Assembly: GCA_013823505.1 (NCBI GenBank)
Contig: PNMH01000025.1
Coordinates: 1-43,560 of the forward strand
DNA length: 43,560 bases
Direction: 5' to 3'
Source of the DNA: Polaromonas sp.
GTDB lineage: Bacteria; Pseudomonadota; Gammaproteobacteria; Burkholderiales; Burkholderiaceae
Below the pieces are notes generated by a model. The model was given only the letters and a program-made list of their open reading frames with translations. It did not search any database and was not told the origin of the DNA. Positions 29,430 through 37,360 of this stretch are shown here, piece after piece. The first letter of the stretch is position 1. Each line of letters starts with the position of its first letter. The position numbers and the translations under genes were made by a program.

Positions 29430-32396
29430 TTACGCACGCTCCACATTGCAGATCGTGGTCTTGGTTTCCTGCATCATCGTGACGATGTCGTAGCCGTAGG
29501 TGGTCGCCGTGTTGACCGCTTCACCACGCACCACCGGCATCGCGCCGTCGGGGTAGTAAGGCTTCATGTCTTCGCCCTGCCAGCGGCCAGAGAAGTGGAA
29601 CGGCAGGAACACGGTGTCCGGTCCCACGCGCGGTGTCACCAGCGCCTGCACGTTGATGCGTGCACCAGTCGGGCTGCTCACCCACACGCGCTCGCCGTTG
29701 CGGATGCCGCGCGCGGTGGCCGTCTCGGGGTTGATCTCGACGAACATCTCCTGCTGCAGCTCGGCCAGCCAAGGGTTGGAGCGGGTTTCCTCACCACCAC
29801 CCTCGTACTCGACCAGACGGCCAGAGGTCATGATCAGCGGGAATTTCTCGTGCATCTTCTCTTCGACGTTCTTGGCTTGCAACGACTTGTAGAGGATGGG
29901 CAGGCGCCAGCGGGTCTTCTGGTCGTCGTGGCTGGGGTACTTGGCCACCATGTCGGGGCGCGTGCCGTAGATCGGCTCGCGGTGCTGAGGGATGGCGTCG
30001 GGGAAGTTCCACACCACGGCACGGGCCTTGGCGTTGCCAAACGGGTGGCAGCCGTGGGCCATGGCCACGCGGATGATGGCGCCGGTCGGGTCGGTCTTCC
30101 AGTTCTTGCCCTCGGCAGCCTTTTGTTCGGCCTCGGACAAGTCGGCCCACCAGCCCAGCTTCTTCAGCAGCACGTGGTCGAACTCGGGGTAGCCCGTGGT
30201 GATTTCTGAGCCGACCGAGTGCGAACCGTCTTCGGCCAGCAGGCTCTTGCCTTCGCGCTCCACGCCGAAGTTGGCGCGGAAGTTGCCGCCGCCGTCCATG
30301 ACGTGCTTGGAGGTGTCGTACAGGTTGGGCGAACCGGGGTGCTTGATCTCGGCCGTGCCGTAGCAAGGCCAGGGCAGACCGAAGTAGTCGCCGGTCATGT
30401 CGTAGCCGGTTTCCTTGTCGACAACCTTGCCCTTGGCCTTGAGCGTCTTCACGTCGAAGGCGTTCATGTTGCGCATGTGGGCCTTCAGGCGCTCCGGGCT
30501 CTGGCCGGTGTAGCCGATGGTCCAGACCGACTTGTTGATCTCACGCAGGATGTCCTCGGGCACGGGCTCGTCCATGCCCTTGACCTGCTGCATCTTGTAG
30601 TTCTTGCTGAGCTCCTTGGCAAAGCCGAGTTTTTCAGCGAACTGGTGCATGATCATGTGGTCGCTGCGGCTCTCCCACAACGGCTCAATGACCTTCTCGC
30701 GCCACTGCAGCGAACGGTTCGACGCGGTGCAGGAGCCGCTGGTTTCAAACTGGGTCGCAGCCGGCAACAGATAGACCGCGCGGTTGGGGTTCAGGTCTTC
30801 CGGCTTGCCAGGCATGGCCGCCATCGACGCGGTGGCCGACGGGTACGGGTCCACCACCACGAGCAGGTCGAGCTTGTCCATCGCGCGCTTCATCTCCAGA
30901 CCGCGGGTCTGCGAGTTGGGTGCATGGCCCCAGAAGAACACGCCGCGCAGGTTCGGGCCCTGGTCGATCAGCTCGTTGTTCTCCAGCACGCCATCGATCC
31001 AGCGCGACACGGTGATGCCGGGTTTCTCCATGGTGCCTTCGGCGTACTTCGACTTGATCCAGTCGTAGTCCACACCCCAGACCGCAGCGAAGTGTTTCCA
31101 CGAGCCGGCAGCCAGGCCGTAGTAGCCGGGCAGCGAGTCGGGGTTCGGGCCCACGTCGGTCGCGCCCTGCACGTTGTCGTGGCCACGGAAGATGTTGGTG
31201 CCGCCACCGGTCTTGCCGATGTTGCCCAGAGCCAGCTGCAGGATGCACGAGGCACGCACGATGGCGTTGCCGATGGTGTGCTGCGTCTGGCCCATGCACC
31301 ACACGATGGTGCTGGGGTTGTTTTCGTGCAGCATCTTGGCGACCTTGAACACGGTCGCTTCGTCCACGCCGCAGGCCTCTTCAACCTTGTCCGGTGTCCA
31401 CTTGGCCATCACGTCGGCCTTGACGGCTTCCATGCCGAAGACGCGGTCGTTGATGTACTTCTTGTCTTCCCAGCCGTTCTTGAAGATGTGGTGCAACACG
31501 CCGAAGAGGAACGGAATGTCGGTACCGGAGCGGATGCGCACGAACTCGTCGGCCTTGGCTGCGGTGCGGGTGAAACGCGGATCGACCACGATCATCTTGC
31601 AGCCGTTTTCCTTGGCGTGCAGCATGTGCAGCATGGAGACAGGGTGCGCTTCAGCGGCGTTCGAGCCGATGTACAACGCGCACTTGCTGTTCTGCATGTC
31701 GTTGTACGAGTTGGTCATGGCGCCGTAGCCCCAGGTGTTCGCAACACCGGCCACCGTGGTGGAGTGGCAGATGCGGGCCTGGTGGTCGCAGTTGTTGGTG
31801 CCCCAGAAGCTCACAAACTTGCGCAGCAGATAGGCCTGCTCGTTGTTGTGCTTGGAAGAACCCACGAAGTACACCGAGTCGGGGCCACTGGCCTCGCGCA
31901 GCTCGTTCATCTTCGCGGTGATTTCGTTCAGCGCCACGTCCCAGCTGATGCGCTCGTACTTGCCGTTCACCAGCTTCATGGGGTAGCGCAGGCGGTATTC
32001 GCCGTGGCCGTGTTCACGCAAGGCCGCACCCTTGGCGCAGTGGGCGCCGAGGTTGATGGGGGAGTCGAACACCGGCTCCTGGCGCACCCAGACACCGTTC
32101 TCGACGATGGCGTCGGTCGCGCAGCCGACCGAGCAGTGCGTGCAGATGGTGCGCTTGACTTCGATCTTGCCGGTGCCGTCGATGGACTTGCCTTCAGCGG
32201 CCTTGGCCTTCTTCACCAGCACGAGCTGCGAAGCGGCCAGACCCACGCCAACGCCCATGCCGGAGCGACGCAGAAACGCGCGCCGATCCATGGTGGGCAG
32301 GGCCGTTGAGAGGCCGCGCTGGAGGTTGTGCACAAAGGTGGAATGCACGCGCGAGGCGTGGCCACCGGTGGAGGATGATTTTTTGGTCAGCAGCAT
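29430..32396 (-). CDS. fdhA: Formate dehydrogenase alpha subunit (Mo/W-bisPGD, Tat-exported)
   Basis: This is the catalytic subunit oxidising formate to CO2, facing the periplasm. The 988-residue protein has a Tat signal DRRAFLRRS at residues 37-45 preceded by an unusually long n-region. It then has the N-terminal [4Fe-4S] site C85-x2-C88-x3-C92 with C120, and the molybdopterin oxidoreductase domains. The active-site residue is C210 in QARICHSTTV, encoded by TGC, so it is a Cys enzyme and not a selenoprotein; the following His is conserved. The ATG at 32396 has a strong AGGAGG; a later ATG (MDRRAF) has none. It follows a small Tat-motif gene and precedes beta, lipoprotein and gamma genes. Confidence 0.97.
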   Translation of the reverse strand: MLLTKKSSSTGGHASRVHSTFVHNLQRGLSTALPTMDRRAFLRRSGMGVGVGLAASQLVLVKKAKAAEGKSIDGTGKIEVKRTICTHCSVGCATDAIVENGVWVRQEPVFDSPINLGAHCAKGAALREHGHGEYRLRYPMKLVNGKYERISWDVALNEITAKMNELREASGPDSVYFVGSSKHNNEQAYLLRKFVSFWGTNNCDHQARICHSTTVAGVANTWGYGAMTNSYNDMQNSKCALYIGSNAAEAHPVSMLHMLHAKENGCKMIVVDPRFTRTAAKADEFVRIRSGTDIPFLFGVLHHIFKNGWEDKKYINDRVFGMEAVKADVMAKWTPDKVEEACGVDEATVFKVAKMLHENNPSTIVWCMGQTQHTIGNAIVRASCILQLALGNIGKTGGGTNIFRGHDNVQGATDVGPNPDSLPGYYGLAAGSWKHFAAVWGVDYDWIKSKYAEGTMEKPGITVSRWIDGVLENNELIDQGPNLRGVFFWGHAPNSQTRGLEMKRAMDKLDLLVVVDPYPSATASMAAMPGKPEDLNPNRAVYLLPAATQFETSGSCTASNRSLQWREKVIEPLWESRSDHMIMHQFAEKLGFAKELSKNYKMQQVKGMDEPVPEDILREINKSVWTIGYTGQSPERLKAHMRNMNAFDVKTLKAKGKVVDKETGYDMTGDYFGLPWPCYGTAEIKHPGSPNLYDTSKHVMDGGGNFRANFGVEREGKSLLAEDGSHSVGSEITTGYPEFDHVLLKKLGWWADLSEAEQKAAEGKNWKTDPTGAIIRVAMAHGCHPFGNAKARAVVWNFPDAIPQHREPIYGTRPDMVAKYPSHDDQKTRWRLPILYKSLQAKNVEEKMHEKFPLIMTSGRLVEYEGGGEETRSNPWLAELQQEMFVEINPETATARGIRNGERVWVSSPTGARINVQALVTPRVGPDTVFLPFHFSGRWQGEDMKPYYPDGAMPVVRGEAVNTATTYGYDIVTMMQETKTTICNVERA

Positions 32397-32424
32397 GGTT
32401 TTGCCTCCTGAGGAGTCGCCAGAA

Positions 32425-32445
32425 AAGTCGCCATATCGGCGACTT
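32425..32445 (-). promoter_or_regulatory. Hairpin between the Tat-motif gene and fdhA
   Basis: AAGTCGCC (32425-32432) pairs perfectly with GGCGACTT (32438-32445) around a five-base loop. It sits in the 110-base gap before fdhA, about 17 bases upstream of its ribosome-binding site. There is no T-run, so an mRNA-stability or processing role is more likely than termination. Confidence 0.45.
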
Positions 32446-32506
32446 GCGCCCCAGTGCGGGGCAGCGAACGAACGAGAACGTGGGGATTCAAGAAACAGCC
32501 GTCCGC

Positions 32507-32737
32507 TCAGAGGCGGGTGGTCTGGTAATACTGTTTGACGTGATCGCTGAGGCTGTAACCACCGCCCTTGGTGGGTGCGGGTTTGGCCTCGATCGCGGCG
32601 GTGTCTTCGACCGGTGCACGCGGCATCAGGGCGGCTGCAGCGGCGAGTGCGCCGACCGTGGACGCACCTGCGAACAGGGTGCGCCGGTTCAGGCCGGATC
32701 GTTCGGAACCTGTGGTCTGGCGGGAGGGCTTGGTCAT
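32507..32737 (-). CDS. Formate dehydrogenase-region Tat-target small protein
   Basis: This 76-residue protein starts MTKPSRQTTGSERSGLNRRTLFAGAS, with a twin-arginine motif NRRTLFAG, a hydrophobic Ala-rich stretch, and a short C-terminal part ending YSLSDHVKQYYQTTRL. It matches the small family found immediately upstream of many formate dehydrogenase alpha genes and annotated as a formate dehydrogenase-region Tat target (TIGR02811 as I recall it). Its function is unknown. TGGAGA precedes the ATG at 32737. It is the first gene of the fdh operon. Confidence 0.85.
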   Translation of the reverse strand: MTKPSRQTTGSERSGLNRRTLFAGASTVGALAAAAALMPRAPVEDTAAIEAKPAPTKGGGYSLSDHVKQYYQTTRL

Positions 32738-32919
32738 GCAGATCTCCAGTTTGAAACGGGTCCGCCAACACAACGTGCGGACCTTTTGCATACGTGGAAT
32801 CTAACCCCAGCCGAAGAGGGTTGCAAGGTGGTTCATACGTACCAAATGGTAATTGGAGCTTCGCCGCCGGAGCGCTCATCTTGCGGCGTTGCAGCATCGA
32901 AGCTTGCTGCGCTTTTGAT

Positions 32920-32935
32920 AGCCAGAAGCGTGCCA
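32920..32935 (-). promoter_or_regulatory. Sigma-54 (-24/-12) promoter of the fdh operon
   Basis: On the minus strand the sequence is TGGCACGCTTCTGGCT. The -24 box TGGCACG matches the consensus fully, the spacing to the -12 box is correct, and the -12 box TGGC has the invariant GC with one mismatch to TTGC. The predicted start is near 32909, giving a leader of about 172 bases before the Tat-motif gene. A divergent NtrC-type regulator lies beside it. Confidence 0.7.
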
Positions 32936-33087
32936 TAAGCCAAAGGTATCGGTGTTGCGGTGAGGGTGTTGGATGCTCGCCGTCCGCCATGCCTTGAGCA
33001 CACTCACAATCCAGCAGACGGCCTGGCAGACCACCTCGGGATTACCCGCATGCCGATGCCGATGAAGCGCCGCCAGGGCAGACAAGG

Positions 33088-33116
33088 TGTCGCTGCGCGG
33101 CGCGACAATTTGTCGC
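33088..33116. promoter_or_regulatory. Probable enhancer (UAS): overlapping TGTCGC/GCGACA inverted repeats
   Basis: TGTCGC (33088-33093), GCGACA (33102-33107) and TGTCGC (33111-33116) form two inverted repeats that share the middle half-site: one with an 8-base spacer and one a nearly perfect palindrome, GCGACAA-T-TTGTCGC (33102-33116). They lie about 165-180 bases upstream of the sigma-54 promoter, the normal distance for an NtrC-family enhancer. Confidence 0.6.
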
Positions 33117-33158
33117 ACACAGTGAGACTGTCCAGCGCTTTCAACACCCTGCACCATC

Positions 33159-33182
33159 GTGGGGTTTGCGCCAATACCCCAC
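33159..33182. promoter_or_regulatory. Inverted repeat before the regulator gene
   Basis: GTGGGGT (33159-33165) and ACCCCAC (33176-33182) are perfect inverted repeats separated by 10 bases, 35 bases before the GTG of the regulator. The half-site differs from the TGTCGC repeats, so it may bind another factor or form part of the regulator's own promoter control. Confidence 0.5.
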
Positions 33183-33217
33183 TGTTTTCGTAGGGCTCAT
33201 CCGTAGAATCCCGGCGG

Positions 33218-34597
33218 GTGGATACCTCACTTCTGCCCTCCGGGCCCGAACGAACCCTGGAAGGCTGGCCCGACTGGTCCATCCTGATCGTTGATGACGA
33301 GCAGGGCATGTTGAACTTTCTGGTGAAGACACTGGCACCGCGCTGCCACTTCGTGATGAGCGCCAACAGCGCAGAAGACGGTGCGCAATGGCTGCGCGGA
33401 CACCACGTCGACCTGGTCATCCTGGACATCTCGCTCCCAGGCAAGAGCGGGGTGGTCTGGCTCAAGGAACTGCGCGAACAAGGCTTCAGCGGCGAGGTGA
33501 TCCTGATCACCGCCTTTGCCGACCTGGACACCGCCATCGAAGCGCTGCGCGCCGGCGCGTCCGACTTCATCCTCAAACCGTTTCGGGTACCCCAAATCCT
33601 CAATGCGGTGAAGCACTGCTACGAACGTTCGCGCCTGCGCCGCGAAAACTTTGTGTTGCGCCGCGCCGCAGCGCAGCCTCCCGGGCGAGGCATGGCGCTG
33701 GTGGGCCAGTCGCAAGACCTGCAGAGCCTGCGCGCGTCGATCGCCCGCGTGGCACCGGTCAACAGCACGGTGCTCCTGCAAGGCGAGTCGGGCACCGGCA
33801 AGGAGCTGGTGGCGCGCGAACTGCACGCGCAGAGCAGCCGCGCCAGCGGTCCGTTCGTGCCGGTCAACTGCGCGGCGGTGTCGCCCGAGTTGATCGAGAG
33901 CGAACTCTTCGGCCATGCCAAGGGCGCATTCAGCGGGGCGACCCGCGCCCGCGACGGGCTGTTTCACTACGCACAGGGCGGCACGCTCTTTCTCGACGAA
34001 ATCGCCGAGCTGCCGCTGCCGATCCAGGCCACGCTGCTGCGCGCGATTGAAGACCTGAAGATCCGCCCGGTGGGCAGCGAGCAACTGGTGCCGCTGAACC
34101 TGCGCATCATCGCGGCAACCAATCGACAGCTCAGCGCCGAAGTGGAAGCGGGCCGCTTCCGCAAGGACCTGTTCTTCCGCCTGCAGGTGGTGGATCTGAA
34201 CCTCGCGCCGCTGCGCGCACACAAGCAGGACATCCCCGAGCTGGTGGCCCACTTCATGGCGCAGCTCGCACCTTCGCTCGGTGTGGAGCCGCTGGCCATC
34301 AGCGCGCAGGAGATGGACTTCCTCGCCCAATACGACTGGCCGGGCAATGTGCGCGAACTGCGCAACCTGATCGAACGCTCGCTGATTCTGGGAACGCTCA
34401 ACGTGTCGGCCCTGTACCCGGGCGAAACCCACCGCCCCGAAGCCAGCGCCGCACCCACCGACCTGCACGCCATGGAGAAGCTGCACATCCTCACCGTGCT
34501 GGAGTCGGTGCAGGGCGACAAGACGCGTGCCGCGCAATTGCTCGGCGTGTCGCGCCGCACGCTGGAACGCCGCGTCGCCGAGTGGGCGAGCCTGTGA
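33218..34597 (+). CDS. NtrC-family sigma-54-dependent response regulator
   Basis: This 459-residue activator has a receiver domain (acidic pair near D26-D27, phospho-acceptor D70, Lys120), a sigma-54 AAA+ domain and a Fis-type helix-turn-helix (about 425-457, DKTRAAQLLGVSRRTLERR). The AAA+ domain has Walker A GESGTGKE (189-196), Walker B GTLFLDEI (255-262) and the sigma-54-contact loop GAFSGA (236-241). The loop usually reads GAFTGA; here Thr is Ser. The GTG at 33218 is the only start that leaves the receiver intact. The gene overlaps its kinase by four bases. The sigma-54 site on the other side of the spacer makes the fdh operon its likely target. Confidence 0.95.
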   Translation: MDTSLLPSGPERTLEGWPDWSILIVDDEQGMLNFLVKTLAPRCHFVMSANSAEDGAQWLRGHHVDLVILDISLPGKSGVVWLKELREQGFSGEVILITAFADLDTAIEALRAGASDFILKPFRVPQILNAVKHCYERSRLRRENFVLRRAAAQPPGRGMALVGQSQDLQSLRASIARVAPVNSTVLLQGESGTGKELVARELHAQSSRASGPFVPVNCAAVSPELIESELFGHAKGAFSGATRARDGLFHYAQGGTLFLDEIAELPLPIQATLLRAIEDLKIRPVGSEQLVPLNLRIIAATNRQLSAEVEAGRFRKDLFFRLQVVDLNLAPLRAHKQDIPELVAHFMAQLAPSLGVEPLAISAQEMDFLAQYDWPGNVRELRNLIERSLILGTLNVSALYPGETHRPEASAAPTDLHAMEKLHILTVLESVQGDKTRAAQLLGVSRRTLERRVAEWASL

Positions 34598-36711
34598 CCG
34601 TCTGGCGCACGCCGCGCTGGCTCGCGGGCTCGGTGCGCAACAAGCTGTTGGCCATGGCCTTGCTGCCCTTGCTGGTGGCCTTTCCGCTCATGGCGCTGAC
34701 CCTGGCGCTGTGGGGCAACGCGGCCTACGACCGGCTGCTCATCACCAAGGTGCGCAGCGACCTCGCGGTGGCCCACGGTTACTTCGAGCAGGTGCTGAGC
34801 GAGGTCGGCTCGGGCACGCTGGGCGTGGCTGGCTCGCAGGCGCTGTTTGCTGCTTTGCAGGCCACCACGTCCACCCACCGCACGGGGCTGGGCGAACAGC
34901 TGGCGCTGGCCCGCGAACGGCTCGGCCTGGATTTCCTGCTGCTCTACGACGCACAAGGCCAACCGCTGGCGCGCGCGGTGCCCAACGGCCTGAGCAGCGC
35001 CGATGCTTCCGCGCCCATACCGCGCATGCCCGCCGCGCTCGGTGCCTCTATGCAGGCGGGTCGGACCCACGCACAGGCCCGGCTGCTGCTGCTGGAGCCC
35101 GATGCGCTGGACGCGTTCGCGCCGCACCTGTCACCGCGCCTGCGCATTCCGCTGGTGGAAACGCGCAACGCTGCGCCCGCCACGCGCCAGGCCGAGCACC
35201 GCGCCATGGTGATGCTGTCCACCCATCCGGTGCTCGACGCCAGGGGCCAGACCATCGCGGTGCTGGCGGGTGGCCTGCTGCTCAACCAGAACCTCGACTT
35301 GATCGACCACATCAACCGCATCGTCTACCCCGAAGGTGCCCTGCCCTTCGGCAGCCAGGGCACGGCCACGCTGTTCATGGACGACGTGCGGATCACCACC
35401 AACGTGCGCCTGTTCCAGGACCAGCGCGCCATCGGTACCCGCGTGTCGCAAGCGGTGCGCGACGCGGTGCTGGGCCAAGGCAACACCTGGCTGGACCGCG
35501 CCTTCGTGGTGAACGACTGGTATGTGTCGGCCTACGAGCCGCTGCAGGACGCCGCTGGTGCGCGCATCGGCATGCTCTACGTGGGCTTCACCGAAGCGCC
35601 GTTCCGCCTGGTCCGCTACGCCATGATGGCCGCGCTGGGTTTGATCTTTCTGCTGGTCACGGTGCTCTCAGCGGTGCTCTCCATCCGCTGGGCGCGCAGC
35701 ATCTTCCAGCCCGTGCAGCGCATGAACCGCACCATGCAACTGGTGGAAGACGGGCAGAGCACGGCGCGGGTGGGCGAGATTGAGGCGCGCGACGAACTCG
35801 GTGCGCTGGCCGGCCATCTGGACGAACTGCTGGACGTGATCGACGACAAGACCGCCGCGCTGCAGCGCTGGGGCGAGGAGCTCGACCACAAGGTGGCTGA
35901 GCGCACACAGGAACTGGAGGCCAGCAATGCGTCGCTGCAACTGGCGCAGCAGCAACTGGTGAAGAGCGAAAAGCTCGCCGCCATCGGTCAGCTCACGGCC
36001 AGCATCGCCCACGAAATCAACAACCCGATCGCGGTGATGCAGGGCAACCTGGACCTGATGCGCGAGACCCTGGGCGCGCACGTGCAGCCGGTCCGTGGCG
36101 AACTGCAACTGCTGGACGAGCAAATCGAACGCATGCGGCTGATCGTCACGCAACTGCTGCAGTACGCAAGACCGACCGAGTACGCGGGCTACGTGGAGTC
36201 ACTCGACCTCAACCGCACGGTCAACGACTGCCTGGTGCTGGTGGGGCATCTGATGTCGCAGACCCACATCGAGGTGCAGCGCGACCTCCAGGGCACGCGG
36301 CGCGTGGGCTTCAACCGGCAGGAACTGCAGCAGGTCATCATCAACCTGCTGATCAACGCGATCCAGGCCATGCCGCAGGGCGGCGTGCTGCGACTCGTGA
36401 CACAGGACTGGGTGCCCGAGGGTCCACACGGTGTGCACGCGGGCGGCTCGCTGCTGCGGGTGGAAGACGCTGGCCAGGGCCTGAGTGCGCAAGCACAGGA
36501 ACGTTTGTTCCGCCCGTTCTTCACGACCAAGAACGACGGCAATGGCCTCGGCCTGTGGATCAGCCAGGGCCTGGTGGAACGCTATGGCGGCAGCATCTCG
36601 GCGGCGAATCGGGTAGAGGGCAGCGGCGCCGTGTTCACCGTGCGCTTGTTGACCGAGCCGCTGGCGCCTGCGGCCATGCCGACCAACGATGGGCGGCCCG
36701 GCGCGCAGTGA
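34594..36711 (+). CDS. Cache-domain sensor histidine kinase
   Basis: This 705-residue kinase has a first membrane helix (about 20-40) and a large periplasmic region (about 45-338) resembling a double-Cache ligand-binding domain. A second helix (341-363), a HAMP region, a coiled coil, HisKA with H473 in SIAHEINNPIAVMQG, and a HATPase domain (NLLINAIQAMPQGG, DAGQGL, NGLGLWI) follow. The GTG at 34594 overlaps the regulator stop (GTGA); a GTG four codons earlier is also possible. The histidine-box form is that of NtrB/DctB-type kinases. A periplasmic small-molecule ligand is expected; formate or an aromatic acid is a guess from context. Confidence 0.93.
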   Translation: MTVWRTPRWLAGSVRNKLLAMALLPLLVAFPLMALTLALWGNAAYDRLLITKVRSDLAVAHGYFEQVLSEVGSGTLGVAGSQALFAALQATTSTHRTGLGEQLALARERLGLDFLLLYDAQGQPLARAVPNGLSSADASAPIPRMPAALGASMQAGRTHAQARLLLLEPDALDAFAPHLSPRLRIPLVETRNAAPATRQAEHRAMVMLSTHPVLDARGQTIAVLAGGLLLNQNLDLIDHINRIVYPEGALPFGSQGTATLFMDDVRITTNVRLFQDQRAIGTRVSQAVRDAVLGQGNTWLDRAFVVNDWYVSAYEPLQDAAGARIGMLYVGFTEAPFRLVRYAMMAALGLIFLLVTVLSAVLSIRWARSIFQPVQRMNRTMQLVEDGQSTARVGEIEARDELGALAGHLDELLDVIDDKTAALQRWGEELDHKVAERTQELEASNASLQLAQQQLVKSEKLAAIGQLTASIAHEINNPIAVMQGNLDLMRETLGAHVQPVRGELQLLDEQIERMRLIVTQLLQYARPTEYAGYVESLDLNRTVNDCLVLVGHLMSQTHIEVQRDLQGTRRVGFNRQELQQVIINLLINAIQAMPQGGVLRLVTQDWVPEGPHGVHAGGSLLRVEDAGQGLSAQAQERLFRPFFTTKNDGNGLGLWISQGLVERYGGSISAANRVEGSGAVFTVRLLTEPLAPAAMPTNDGRPGAQ

Positions 36712-36729
36712 GGCAGGACGGGTGCCGGC

Positions 36730-37347
36730 TCAAGCCAGCATGTCGAAGCCCTGCGCCTCCACCCCCACAAACGCGCGCGTGAACGCCGACAGCGTGGCGT
36801 AAAAGCGGGCCTTGGGGTGCGCGGCGATGTCGTCGCACATGCGCATCACCCAGGGCTGCAAGTGGGTGGTGAAGAACTTCTGCTGTTGCGTGAGGTTGGC
36901 CACCTCCACGTCGTCACCCGCGATCAGGTAGCGCATCACCTCACAGAGGTAGGCCACGTGGTCTTCGGTTTCGGACATGGTGTCGTCGCGGCCTAGGCCC
37001 AGGGCGGCGAGGTCGGTGCGCAGCGCGGCCAGCGGTTTTTCATTCAGGAAGCCGCTCAGGTAATGCGAGCCGAACAGGTAAATCTCGGGCTTGCCCACAC
37101 CGCCGAAGAGCGCGTTGTACTCGGCGGTGATGGCGGCGTCGTCCAGCTCGCGCGCAGCGGCCACCACATCGCGCCAGGGCTCTTCCAGAAAGCCGCCGGC
37201 GGCGGGCGCTTCGGTCACGGCCACGCGCAGTTGGGCCATGAGCTCGGGCGTCGGGGGCGCGTAGTACAGCGCGGCGAGCAGGCCATAAACCTCGGCGCGG
37301 GCGGTTTCTTCGTCCAGGGCGGACGTGATCGGAATGCTGTTGTTCAT
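36730..37347 (-). CDS. TorD/DmsD-family molybdoenzyme chaperone
   Basis: This 205-residue all-helical protein belongs to the TorD/DmsD/NarJ chaperone superfamily, which binds Tat signal peptides and helps insert the molybdenum cofactor. Family signs are ARAEVYGLLAALYYAPP near the start, the AEYNALFGG and PEIYLFGSHYLSGFLNEKPLA segments, and the EDHVAYLCEVMRYLI helix. It lies 13 bases after the polyferredoxin gene in the same operon. A likely client is the formate dehydrogenase alpha subunit encoded 4.3 kb away. It is convergent with the Cache kinase gene, with 18 bases between stops. Confidence 0.9.
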   Translation of the reverse strand: MNNSIPITSALDEETARAEVYGLLAALYYAPPTPELMAQLRVAVTEAPAAGGFLEEPWRDVVAAARELDDAAITAEYNALFGGVGKPEIYLFGSHYLSGFLNEKPLAALRTDLAALGLGRDDTMSETEDHVAYLCEVMRYLIAGDDVEVANLTQQQKFFTTHLQPWVMRMCDDIAAHPKARFYATLSAFTRAFVGVEAQGFDMLA

Positions 37348-37360
37348 GGCATCAATGGCT

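Larger units (their letters stand above)
32738..33217. other. Regulatory spacer between the fdh operon and the sigma-54 regulator
   Basis: These 480 bases contain no credible gene. Reading toward fdh (minus) they hold two overlapping inverted repeats (33088-33116), a sigma-54-type promoter (32920-32935) and a leader of about 170 bases with a 7-bp hairpin (32759-32765 with 32777-32783). Toward the regulator (plus) they hold a second inverted repeat (33159-33182) and a TAGAAT hexamer (33204-33209) eight bases before the GTG. The region is less GC-rich than the genes beside it. Confidence 0.8.

Noticed and set aside
31767..31769. Possible selenocysteine at the FdhA active site
   Set aside because: The codon is TGC (Cys), not TGA, so the enzyme is the Cys type.
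30219..32309. A 696-codon open frame on the plus strand opposite fdhA
   Set aside because: Antisense shadow of a strongly conserved molybdoenzyme gene, without a ribosome-binding site or domain.
32396..32990. An extended fdhA frame upstream of 32396
   Set aside because: The extension runs through the small Tat-motif gene and the sigma-54 promoter region and has no homology-like features; the ATG at 32396 has AGGAGG.
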